A stretch of 64,000 bases of DNA from Cerioporus squamosus (Eukaryota > Basidiomycota > Agaricomycetes > Polyporales > Polyporaceae). The position numbers were made by a program, and so were the translations under genes. The stretch is taken from positions 124,001 to 188,000 of the forward strand of contig JABYQS010000043.1 in the NCBI GenBank assembly GCA_022592435.1, written 5' to 3'. Below, in pieces: positions 25,965 through 36,752 of this stretch; position 1 is the stretch's first letter, and the number at the start of each line of letters is the position of its first letter. A model generated the notes under the pieces. The model was not told where the DNA came from and searched no databases. It saw only the letters and a program-made list of their open reading frames with translations.

Positions 25965-27080
25965 TACATACCTGCCTCATGATGCATGACATCCCACGTT
26001 GACGTGTCTGTCAGCTCTCGGCTCTAGGTTGAGAGACATGCCGACCGCCCATCTATGCAGTGGCGTCGGGATGCAGTGCAGTCAGAGTCAGCAGCCACCG
26101 TTCGCAACGCTTGGTCTTCTCTTACCCAATTGCCAGATCCCCAGGTGCGTCTTACCTTCTGAGTCGTCGTAACATATGTGCTAATGTCTCCCCGGGAGCG
26201 GCTCTCAGTACGATGCGAAGCTCGGAAGGACTGGTCTTCCTGCTTCACGATAAACCAGGACCCTACCCTGCGACCGGTTTCCTTATCGCACTGCAGAGCA
26301 GAGCGTTCTGCTGACACCTACCATACATCCTTGGAGTCCTGCAGAGAACGAACGACATCGGAACAGAAGTGCGGAACGATCGCCAGCTGTCGGAGACCGA
26401 GCCCAAGAGTGTGTGTGGTGACACCAGCATCCGTATTCGGCGCATATAGCCATGCGTTCAGCGTGCATGCGTAGCGAGGGCAGCGCGTTGGCGAAGAGGA
26501 GCCACATAGACGGGGAAATGCGGAAGGTAAATCGATGTCGCTACTCACCGATACATGCCGCTGATCACGCGCATATAGGATGCCAGGATGCATACCTTCG
26601 TCGCGAATTCCCCCGCGTACCAGTCCAGCTACCCCAGAAGATGAAGGAAACGTACCTCGTCACTATATGCTGCGTATATACGGCTGACGTTCCCTGGCTG
26701 TGCGCATATATGCGTCTTCCTGCCTCGTTCCCGTCACCCTGTCGCGCCCACGACAGCTGACCACCTAGGTCTGGTCCTCGCTGCGTTGAAGGACCGAGGC
26801 CTGCTCTCCAGGGGGTCTACGACACCTCTCGATGTCGTCGCGCCCGTGTTCGATGGCGATGGCGAGGTCCCTAGGTCGTCGAGAGGCGAGGGTCAAGGCA
26901 GCGGCACCAGATAGCGAGAGCAAGTCGGGGGAGCGAGAGACAATGGGGGATTCTGGTGGAACGGCGACAGACCAGGCTTATATACGTCCCCAGGGAGAGG
27001 TACCTTCGGCCCTCCTCTGCTTCGACGTCGATCTCGGGCGGAATGCGGTCACGTGGTCCACTGTCCAGCTCGATCGCGTC
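25965..27080 (-). repeat. Unit A of a diverged duplication (minus-strand transcribed unit)
   Basis: This segment is recognisably similar along its length to 54465-55690. Shared landmarks, read on the minus strand, are CACGTG at 27050-27055, TATATAA at 26978-26984, a GGTGAGTAGCGAC donor near 26545, and a GTAAGACGCACC donor near 26150. The promoter and splice signals suggest a spliced minus-strand gene. The coding capacity is unclear: candidate exons include 26593-26318 and 26317-26024 with no known domain. It could be a short protein gene or a long non-coding RNA. Confidence 0.5.
26978..26984 (-). promoter_or_regulatory. TATA box of unit A
   Basis: TATATAA on the minus strand, 66 nt downstream of a CACGTG palindrome at 27050-27055. 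The same pair at nearly the same spacing is present in unit B (55651-55656 and 55578-55584), so conservation supports a real promoter. Confidence 0.5.
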
Positions 27081-27657
27081 GCGTCGATGACGTCGTGGAC
27101 GCGACTCTCTCGCGCTCTGTCACCCGGGTGCTCTCTGAGTCCAGAGTTCAATATTGCGATGGATGTACCTAGCTATTACTGAGTCTGTACATATGGGTGA
27201 ATGAGTGTGAAGGTATTATTGATATTTGCAATCCATCGCCACGCCCTGATACGACAGTAACGCCGCATTGTGAGTATAATGAGTACTATCGTCTGTTGTC
27301 TACTATACAGGTACCATACATGACACAGATTGAGACCTGCAAACACTGTCTCGGGCTCCTTCGATTGAGGACAAGGGAAGCAATGTGATCCGCCTCTGTC
27401 AGCAGGGGCCGGTATGCCACTCAGTAGACAGTCTTTGGGGTGGGTTGTGCGCATTGAAAACAAATTTATTGCGAGATATCTGTCCATAGGAGACCTACAA
27501 TACATGCAATCTACGAGAAAACGCAACACAGTGCAGTACGCGCGACACAACGCAACACAGGTACGTACGGGTGTCAATCCTACATGTCTTTTGTCTCCTG
27601 ACACCACCTCGTCTCGGGAAACAACCTCCGGGTCAAAGCCATTCACAGTACAGTTTA
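27081..27657. other. Intergenic, no gene seen
   Basis: AT-richer stretch (27180-27580) between unit A and the F-box-family pseudogene. Only short frames are present; nothing is supported. Confidence 0.4.
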
Positions 27658-29420
27658 TTGCGCGGGGCTTGCTTTTGGGTCTGGAGTGCTAAGATAAGTA
27701 GCGGCGTTAACTACAGCTCTGTCATCATCATCATGGATGACCACGGGTCTGCCGAAGTCCGGCGGACCGGACGCAGAGCGCAATACGTCGGACTTCAACC
27801 GTATCGGAGGCCCACTGTACGCCGATCTCGACAGGAGAATCGAAGTAAGCGAAGGGCACAGAGTAGATGTCAGCCGTAGCGCCACATCATGCAGGCCGTC
27901 CACATACCTGTCCATCGCTTCTCTGTCATACTCCCATGCACCCCGGCCACGGAAAGGAAGGACGAGGCGCATTGTAGGCGTGTTGACGAGATCAGAATAG
28001 ACTTTCAGTAGACTTTCAGGCTACGGAGGTTGGACGGCGGCGCGAGAGTCTCAGCAAAGCCGTCCTGTCGCAGACCATATTGTTAGTCGATAACGATCAA
28101 TCATACCACTCAGACACGCTCACCTGCGCGAAGTCGTCCGAGCCGTCTAGCGCACGACATCGATGGTTCTGTAGTTCTGGAGTCGCGGGAAGGCGGAGGC
28201 GAGGAATCGCGTAACAGCTCGCTCTCCCGCTCGTCAGCCCGGAATTTCAGATGCAGATCTAGGAGCGGTAGTGCTGAACACCGCCGCAGAATGTCAAGCA
28301 TCTCAGACGACGTCGGAACGGGGAACCCGTATTCACGAACGGTAGCATGGAGCCACAGTCGTTCGGCGAGATGGGGGTAGCAGGATAAGTCGAGAATGCG
28401 GATCTGCTGCGGGAGGTGCATGTACACAGCATCGTCAACCGACGGATGCGACAAAGAGAGATGTTCCAGCTCCGACCATGGGAAGGACCCCACGTCTTGA
28501 TAGCCACAGAAACGTCGCGGTTCGACACTCTCGGCTAGGGTCAGTTCCAGCACGAGCGTCCGGAGGCCGCGCATATTCGGGAAGAGCGACGCGAAGGGGA
28601 CGGTGGGTGTGGACCACGGTTTGTCACGGAGTCTCAGCTCGCGTAGACATGGTCATTCCGGACTCAAGAGATCCTTAATGCGCGAAGGCTCTGTGTGAAG
28701 GCTGAGTGCCTCGAGGGTGTCGTTACATGCAGCAAAGAGTAGCGCGATGATCTCTTCTTCCGGACGGAAAGGGGCGTCCTTCCGGGAGACGTGCGGTTCG
28801 TGGCGCAACGATCGCAGAGGGGCGATGTGACTGTGATCGAATGCAGATTGGAACTTGGAGGGAGAACGGAGGAGGCCTATTGCTGAGAAATAGCGAAAGA
28901 AGGCAACTTGAGGATGACCTTCAGAGCGGTCCAAGAGACACCGTGGATGGCCTTGATGGCGCGGTCGATGACAACGCTTATGCTCGTCAAATTGGGCGAG
29001 TCGCGTAGGACTTCGAGTACTATGGGACTGTTCAGGACCCCGCACAGGTATGGGTTTCTTGTGTAGACGAGCGGCCCGTCGCATTTGCCGGATGAGCGTA
29101 GCGCCAGTTCACCACATATGCGATCAGGGCGAAGATCGATGATTGTCAAGTTTCTAGTACAGGTGTCTGTTAGGATGACGACGGGAATGTACGACTCTTG
29201 GACAGCTTACCTCACATAGGGCCGTATGAATGCTGGGAACCAGTACTCGTGGTCGACACGTTGGTCGACGTAGCAAGTCAAGCGAGAATACAACAGCGGG
29301 TCTGCACACTGGCAGAAGCCGTAGCCACCGGGAGGTGGCAGACAATTGGGCCAAGTTTTTCTGTGACTCGACACTTTCGAGGATGCGGATGAGAACTGGA
29401 TGAGAACGTCGGAATTCAAG
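27658..29420 (-). pseudogene. F-box/LRR-family pseudogene
   Basis: Minus-strand paralogue of the 18.7-kb and 36.7-kb genes. Recognisable blocks in order are VYTRNPYLCGVLNSPIV (29060), LEALSLHTEPSRIKDLLSPE (28690), LRTLVLELTLAESVEP (28560), IRILDLSCYPHL (28400), and the C-terminal block MRLVLPFRGRGAWEYDREA (27970) to a stop at 27658. Lesions: a frame change near 28893; a TGA where paralogues have the Trp of the CWPQL/PWPRL motif (28664-28662); and a further frame change near 28180. The remaining introns look normal. The distribution of lesions in an otherwise alignable copy indicates a dead gene, unless the assembly is wrong at all three sites. Confidence 0.68.
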
Positions 29421-29757
29421 CTATCCAGGCTGTATCAAATGACGCTGTGAGAGATGGTTCTCGACTTGGCACCGCCGTGCTCAGCATCTCGCTCATCGTG
29501 GTTGAGAGGAAGCTGGCCTGTCATCAGGTTGACTCGTCCGATCAAGTCTGGGTAAGTACTAGGACCGGGCTTATACAAGTAAAGTAAGTAAAACGAGTAA
29601 GTAATGGTAAAGCAGTCTCCTGCAGTCACTGACCGGTGAGTTGATTATCAGTGTCCACGGCTCAATAGTCTTGACCTCGACGTTCAACCGCCTTTGACTC
29701 TCCCTAGATTGCGCTCTCTATCTCTGGCTACCCGACGGTCAGCAAACCTGGAATTCC

Positions 29758-31009
29758 ATGGGCTTCAACAGCAAACCAGCCTTTACGCGGACCACTGCTT
29801 CGTGAGTTTGGTCAAGGTCCACGACACTGATCACATCTCACAATTCTATTGCAGAGATGTTTTCGGCCACATACCAGGCATTCCTGTGGGCTCCACATTT
29901 GAGAATCGGTACTTTTGATAGGCAGATTGACCGAGCATCAACTGAAGGCGGCCGTCTGGCAGGTTATTCCTCCATCATACGTCCGTGCACACTGGCATCA
30001 TGGCAGGAATCGCGGGCAGCATGGAAACTGGATGCTACAGTATCGTGATGTCAGGAGGATATGAGGACGATGTTGACAACGGGTACCACTTGTGAGTGTT
30101 TCTGTTCGTCTCTGCACTCCACGTTCCCACCGATCATCGACCCTCGCGTTAGCATCTATACGGGATGTGGAGGTCGTGACCGGAGCGACGGAGAAAAGGT
30201 GAGTCTCACGTAGATTGGTTACACCTCTCCAGACCCAACCCGTGATGTCTAGCCTCGCGATGGTCCCCAAACCTGCGACCAGTCATTCGAGAACAGCCGG
30301 AATGCCTCACTCAGGGTCAGTCCGGCGTCTTGGCAAGTCTCGTCCCTCGTTAACTCTGTGTGCTTCAGCTATCCGCGAAGACGAAAAAGCCGGTCCGTGT
30401 CGTACGAGGGTACAAGTCTACGTCGGACTTCGCACCGACGAGGGGATATCGGTATGACGGACTTTACGTGGTTGAAGAGGTAAGTCCTGCATGGTTCCCG
30501 AGCGACGTGTTCGACTCACTATTTCTCATACGTCTAGGCGTGGCTGGATGTTGGAAAGAGCGGCTTCAGAGTATGCAAGTTCCGCTTTCGTGTGCGTCCT
30601 GTCGATCGTCATCTGGCGCGCATACTCTTAACTGCACCCACCATAGCGGCTCTCCGGACAACCACCAATCCCTCGCCGATCTAGCGCCTCGAGCGCCGAT
30701 CTGTCCGATTGGGAGCCCCCGAAGCACTTCTGGAAGGACACAGTCCCATCCGTGCAGTCCAGCACGACAGTACTCTCGTTGAAGAACAAGGTCGATAGGG
30801 ATGTGAAGCCCCGGCTAAGGCACTCTCCTCCACCACCAGTGGGCCGCACTCGACCTTCGCCCCCGGTCCTTCCCATACCACCGACACTGAATGTTGCCGC
30901 GTCCCGATCGCAGCCGTCTCCGGCTGTCCAGTCGCCTGCATCCCCATCCGAGCCGAACGTGCTCGACTTGCTTGCCGAGTGGAACGGTTCTGTCAGGAAT
31001 AGTCGATGA
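29758..31009 (+). CDS. SRA-YDG domain protein (methylated-DNA-binding fold)
   Basis: Exons read: 29758-29801, 29855-29908, 29926-29962, 30007-30091, 30153-30198, 30253-30315, 30369-30479 and 30538 onward, with the stop at 31009. They spell the full SRA-YDG fold in order: FGHIPGIPVGSTFENR, LAGIAGSMETGCYSIVMSGG, YEDDVDNG, YTGCGGRDRSDGEK, DQSFENSRNASL, VRVVRGYKS, GYRYDGLYVVEE, then GFRVCKFRFR. SRA domains in UHRF1 and plant SUVH proteins bind 5-methylcytosine in DNA; a role in reading DNA methylation is inferred from the fold. The C-terminal tail is Pro-rich and ends with LDLLAEWNGSV. A 17-nt segment (29909-29925) with TGA and TAG interrupts the domain between exons 2 and 3 and is too short for a normal intron. 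The gene may therefore be damaged. The start ATG is consistent with the exon 1 phase. Confidence 0.75.
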
Positions 31010-31466
31010 GTGTGTATTCAGGGATATCGTCTTGGATCTTGTTTGTCCTGTGTACATTTGTGAGTCGTTTCGTCGGTCGCTTTCAGTATGCGCTGACAGA
31101 TCCGCCAGATATTGTGTTGTCCATGCTGTCGCCTGCTTTAAGCAGTTAAGGAGTCGTGCTGTCATATTGTCGCATGCTCTCACAATTCAGAAGTCCCGGT
31201 TAACTTGTTCATCGCCCAGCGAATGGGTGTCTCGGTACCACGCCGCATTGACCTAGCCTTGCGTTTGAGTGTGCCACTCAGCAGTAGCAGCCAAAGCGGT
31301 CGCCGTGATGTCATATCACAAGGTGGCCTGCTTTGACCTCGTCTCTGATTCATTTCCGCTCAGATATATAAGGGGTTCTGCACATTCCTCGCACTTACAA
31401 GCCTCACAAGCCCTGCAGCACACCTGAGCCACTCAACCACTTCGATTCTTCACCCAACCCGCCAGC
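31010..31466. other. Intergenic region with promoter of the next gene
   Basis: The first 180 bp are homologous to 56695-56850, the sequence downstream of the SRA fragment there. The remainder contains the TATA box at 31365. No gene was seen. Confidence 0.5.
31365..31371 (+). promoter_or_regulatory. TATA box
   Basis: TATATAA about 100 bp upstream of the ATG at 31467, on the correct strand and at a normal distance for a fungal core promoter. Confidence 0.55.
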
Positions 31467-32252
31467 ATGAGCCAATGCCCTATCTCGCCGACCTACTCCT
31501 CCGGAGCCGCACTCCAGCGCACCGCCGCACGACGTACGTAGCCCATAGACCGCCTGAGCTTCATCCTTCCACTGACACCCACACCCACTCGCACTCGCAG
31601 CTGTGCGCCCGTCCGTATCTCGTCGCAACAGTAGCAGCGCAAGCTGCACGGAGATCGCCTACGTGCCGCTTCCGCCGGACGTCGACCCCGCGTTCATGTT
31701 CATCGTCCGTACCCTCACCAAGCCCGCCGACGTCGGGATTCGGCTGATGGACTGCATGGCCGCGGACTTCGTGCGCGCAGTCAAGCATGCGGATGTGAAG
31801 ATCGACGTGCAGAAGATGTTTCCCGAGGGGAAGGTTGTCGTCCAGCGAGGCTACGTACGTGCCAACTTGTCTGGTCTGAAGCTACAAGCTGACGGAGGAG
31901 CAGTTCCCTGGGGAGAGCTCTCCGCCGTCGTTGGAGGTCGATGTCAACACGGACGGGGCAAGCGCCTTCACATGGGGAGACCTGCTCTCGCTCATCGTGC
32001 GGCAGCAGCACCAGCCGACCATACAGGTGCGCGTTGTACCCATCCTCTGAGATTGGGTCTTACCCATCGTCTGCTTCGCAGGATGAGAGCCCAGGTGCTG
32101 CCGAGGGCGAGTTGTGGGCGAACGGCTTGCCGCCGTACGAGCAGATCTGGGTCGTCGCGATCCGTCGAAGCACTGGCGCCAGCGGGGTCGTCCGGTATTT
32201 CCCGGAGCTCGAAGTCCGCGTTCCATTCACGCAGTTGCGAGAGGGGAGTTGA
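31467..32252 (+). CDS. Small unknown protein, four exons
   Basis: Exons 31467-31533, 31601-31854, 31904-32026 and 32082-32252; every junction is GT-AG and keeps the frame. The product is about 205 residues. The N-terminus is Ser/Arg-rich (VSRRNSSSASC), followed by a compact region with mixed hydrophobic and charged residues (DPAFMFIVRTLTKPADVG, KIDVQKMFPEGKVVVQRG, DLLSLIVRQQHQP) and a C-terminal beta-rich stretch (YEQIWVVAIRR, YFPELEVRVPF). No signal peptide or membrane segment is visible. I do not recognise the family. The clean splicing and TATA box argue that it is a working gene. Confidence 0.7.
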
Positions 32253-32410
32253 GACGTTCCAGTGGCACGAATCTTTGGCTTGGTAGCGAGCGCTATGGTT
32301 CTAGTATATTTTTCTGGGCTATCGAGGGTCTCATGTAGTAGAACAAGGGTAGTGTAACATACGTTGGGGTCACCAGCATGAGGCCTGTGAGCATCGGGGA
32401 GTTCATTGTG

Positions 32411-35400
32411 TCAAAACTCGACGAAGTTGAGAAGACCGAGCAGCACGAGGCAAACAGAGTAAGCGGACGTCATGTAACCTGCATCTCCAGTTAGCACAAA
32501 GTCCATCCAGTTTCAGCCGGCCCTGTCTGTGACTCACCAGCAACGGTAAAGGCCGAAGACACATCGTTCTCGAGGATGGAGTACACGACCCCGAGAATGA
32601 GCGATGCGACCACGGGGAGCAAGATGGCGACGGAGATGCGCGTGAGCTGCCAGCCTTCGACGAACTCGATACCGAGGTCGGTGCGGGCAGTGAGAACCTG
32701 CATGAACTCGTGTCTGCCCTTCATCTGGTCTGGATGATGGAGGAAGTATCGTAGCCGCATGTTCTTGGATGGGCTGACGCCCGCCGGACCGAGTCGACGC
32801 GGGTAGACGCAGGTATGGTCAGCCTGGAAAGTTGCACCCACGTCAGTTGCGTATACCGACTGTCCCAAGGAACACTCACGTAAACCATGGTTATGGACCT
32901 ATGCGGCATCATGCGAATCAGCCACAAGCAGGTCTTGAAGTCAAATAATTGATCGACATACCGAACGCTTCTCAAGGAGAACCACTTCCGCCACACGGTG
33001 CGAAGCCTGTCGTACGAGAGGCTGAGCTCTCTGAGGAGGTCCGCATCATCCCAGTCCGCCTCGATTCTGAGGAACATGTAGCTTGAGCCTCTAAACGCCT
33101 TCAGAGGGAACACCTTCCACGAAGGGCTCCAGTCGTCGGAGCAGCGCCGCACCGCTCGTAGCCCGGCCGCATACGGACGACTGGGATACGGCTTCCTCGT
33201 CGTGGGCGGGTTGTACGATAGCGTCTGCACCTGCGCGCCCATCGTTGCCTTCCCATCTTTCTCGTCCAGGTCAGACATGACGGATTCCACCGACGCCGCG
33301 CCACCATGTCGCGAGACAACGAGATGTTGCTCGAGACGCTGCACGACTTTCACGAATCGCATGCTCTGCTCGTGCCACACGCGTGTCTGATGCTCCCAGG
33401 TAGCAAGCGAACGCTCGTGCAGCCGGAGGAGCTGCTCGAAATGCTCTGGTGCAGCAGGTACAGGCTGCTGACTCGGGGATGGAGGAGGCTGTATAACAAT
33501 TGGCGTAGGCGTGCTGCTCCGAGTCGCACGTCGGTGGACTGAAGGGACCCGGGTGACCACTGTAGGTATGTGCGACAAATGGGGAGGTGGAGTGCGACTC
33601 CTCCTTGAGTACACGCGTACGGGAGAACTTGAACCTGCATGGCGCGAAAGTCAGCCAGCAAGCATTTCACCATGCATAGCTCGCAACCTACGACTGTGGC
33701 TTCGAGGATGTCTACGTTCGTCTAGTGAACGCGCCCCAGGTCGCTCGTAGTCGTCACAAGGCGAGCGTTGTCGTCGCCGATATCTGTCGTCGTCGCGGCG
33801 GCGGCGCAGAGGCCGGTGACTATCATGTTGAGGATCATACGAGCGGCGGGAAGAGTGCGGCCGGGAACAATGCAGGCCATGCGGAGAATCTGAGGACCTA
33901 GTCGGGCTTCTGCCGCGCGTTGAAGCAGGAATCCTGAAAACAGGCCAATGCATCTGAGGCGACGACATGCGAACGATGATGGGGGATGGAGGTCTTGAGA
34001 AGGTTCCTCGTCTACTCGATAGTCTTTCCGGTGTTAGCGTGACCGCAGGTGCTCCAGGCGTAACGGCAAAGGTGGACTGCTGGGGGGAAGGTGTTCGGCT
34101 ATGCGAGCGTGACCTATCGCGTACGATGTAGAACTCGTGTGGAGAGTCGGTCCGAGTGGGTGATCGAGAGTAGGAGCGACTCGAGCGAGAACGAGACCGT
34201 CGCAAGGAGGTGCCGACCATGATGGGGGATGGAGGTCTTGAGAAAGATTCGCGTTCACTCGACAGTCTTGCCGTTATTACTGCAGGTTCCATAGGCCCAA
34301 TGACCGAGGTAGACTGCTGAGGGGGAGGTGTTCGGCTTTGCGGGCGTGTCCTATGGCGCAGCTCCTGCGGAGAGTAGGAACGCGTCGGTGACCGAGAGTA
34401 GGATCGAGGATCAGTGCGTCGGGAAGTGCGTGCAGGAGAAGGTGTCGGAAAATGACTAATGGTTACCGTCACGGGACGTGTTTCGTCAAGATCATGTAGG
34501 ATTGGCAAGAATGGTCTAGAAGGGCTCTGCGAAAGGGCATGAGTCGGAATGGGAATCACTTGGGGTACACCAGAAGCCATGTATTCTATTGGCTGCCCGT
34601 ATTGCGAAGGCGGCTGGATGCCAGTGATGATAGGTGCAGCGTCACGGCGGTGAGGCGAGTATGATCGAGGTCGGTATCTGTTGCGGTCATTGTCACTATG
34701 GCAGGGAGACGTGGGATCTGTGAGAATCCGAGGCGGAGGGAGAGGAACGCTGTGATGGCGTTCGTGAGGGTACGCCGGCTCGGGGGAAGTCCTGTCGTCC
34801 TCGCTGGACTCGGGCGACGCATTGCTGACGATGAGGACACGCCGCTTAAGGGGTTTCTTCGTGAAAGCTGATCGAGCGTATGGAGAATGACTCCGACTCC
34901 GACTTCTCGTGCGCCTGGGAGAACCTGCATGATGTGACAATCAGGCCATATTACCAGAGACAGATGATGACCTACGACTATGGCTTCGAGAATGCCTATC
35001 ATGCGGCCGGCGATAGGTGGGCGAATGAATGGATCGCCGCTCGTTGTCATCATGGTCGTCGCACTCCACTGGGTGATCGTGCGCGGACTCCGACGTCCTC
35101 TGCGTCACGGCAGGAGGACTGCCCGGCCTGCGCAGGACGCGTTGCTTGCGTACCTCCTCTTCGAACTCCTCGACATCCATATCCGCGTCGCGCTGGGGTT
35201 CCCATGAGTTGTACGATGCGACGGACTGGCTGCGCCCAGGCTTGACGCGGAGCTTGTAGAGCTCCTGCTCGAGGTACTGCTCGTCAGGCAAGTCCTCACG
35301 ACGCTGAGCAGTGGTGCTCCTTTCACCGGCAGAAGAAGAATGCGGATAGTGCCACTCCGTAGGCCGCCCAAATTGCGGAGGCGGCTGAACGATGATAGGC

Positions 35401-36012
35401 GCAGGGCTAGTTGCTGTCGGAGGACGCGCAGGACCCATGGTCGGGGAGACGGCCGTCGCAGGCTGCTGATCGCCGGGAGGGGCTAGGATGATTGTTGGCT
35501 GTAAAGACTGGGGCTGCATTCCCATGGGCATTCCTGGTAGCCCCGGTTGCATCTGGTAGGCACCGCCAACCCCAGGAGGTGGGATAATGATCACGTTTGC
35601 CTCCGGGGATCTGCTGCGTGAACTACTCCTGGACGAGCCGCTAGCCGAGGGCCGCGGAGGGATGAAATCCCCCTCGGACTCTGTGTGCGCCACTTGATAG
35701 ACTGGCTGAGGGATCTGAAGCGCGGGACCAACGAGACCGGCGGATGGTTGAACACGGTCTGAACTGGGGACTTGATCAATGAGCGTCTTGCAAGCAGAAG
35801 AAGGGTTCACGGCGGAGGAGGACTCACCTGGAATGGAAAGCATGTTGAACTCTGTTGGCTTCAGTTCCTAAGAACGAATACCCAAAGCCCAAACCATTCT
35901 CGAGGTCACCTTGGCGTGCCGAGCGCTGCTGTGCAATCTCGACAGCTTCGACAAGTCTCCTGAACTCATCTTCCTCCTGCTCCTCCCTCGCCACAGAGTA
36001 GCTGTTCCCCAT
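32411..36012 (-). CDS. Large Ser/Arg/Pro-rich protein, predicted N-myristoylated with C-terminal membrane segments
   Basis: Minus-strand gene with at least six exons. It starts MGNSYSVARE, a good N-myristoylation context (Gly2, Ser6), in an exon spanning 36012-35828. Two large exons follow, rich in Ser, Arg and Pro, with tandemly repeated blocks of roughly 75 residues (SFSRPPSPIMV / TFSRPPSPIIV, SRTPPPQQST / SRTPSPQQST). Then comes a more ordered C-terminal domain (WKVFPLKAFRGSSYMFLRI..., LGIEFVEGWQLTRISVAI). Two hydrophobic helices end the protein: ISVAILLPVVASLILGVVYSIL and, in the last exon, SVCLVLLGLLNFVEF. A membrane-associated disordered protein is inferred. I do not know its function. 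Exon joins around 34950 and 33690 use short introns and are less certain. Confidence 0.6.
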
Positions 36013-36752
36013 CTCCGGCGACGACCCAACTGCAGGGGACGGACACGCTAGGGCGACTGTAAAGGGACAGCAGACCGCAGCAGTGCAGAGTCCGATATAT
36101 ATCGGCCGGGGAAGCGCTTGAAACTAAGCTCTCAGCGATTCCCACCGACAAGAACTTGCACAGCGTTGCGGTGCCCCATCCCAAGAAATTCTGATCAGTA
36201 CTATGTATTGCAAGCAGTACGTACATACGCATCAGCTCCGATGAATACGTTCGTGCCTATAAATATCCAACTTTCCTGAGGTGGGAGTCCCGCGTGACAG
36301 TCAAAAGAAGGTGGAGACGTTTGCTGTGGCCTACTACGAGTACTAGTACTGTTGTGGTGCCTCAGGCTGCGGTATTATGATGTCAGCACGAGATTGAGTG
36401 TCAATGGACAACAATGCATACCACTGTAACGCAGGTTCCAAGCACGCTTGAGGAACAGGACATTGAGTTCCAGATGGAAGGAGGTTGGGTCGGTTGGGTG
36501 GACAGCTCGGAGGTCCTCACTTCAGGGAAGGCAGTAACATTAGGCGCCGCTGCGCCCTGCGAGTCTCGGTCAGACCTCGCTCCTTGCTGAGCTCTCTCCG
36601 TAGACAAATTGAACACGCCGTTACTCTAATCCTTTCGTCCAGAATGACCGCAGGTCCTTGCTCATCACCCCCATCATGTCAATGTGTGTCGTGAGCCAAT
36701 TGTTATCTCAGCGCAGAATATGCCGCCGAACATAAGGTACTGATCTACCAGA
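36013..36752. other. Intergenic region between divergent genes
   Basis: Contains the palindromic TATA-like sequence CGATATATATCG near 36090-36102, about 85 bp upstream of the minus-strand ATG at 36012. No other feature is supported in this 0.74-kb region. Confidence 0.4.
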
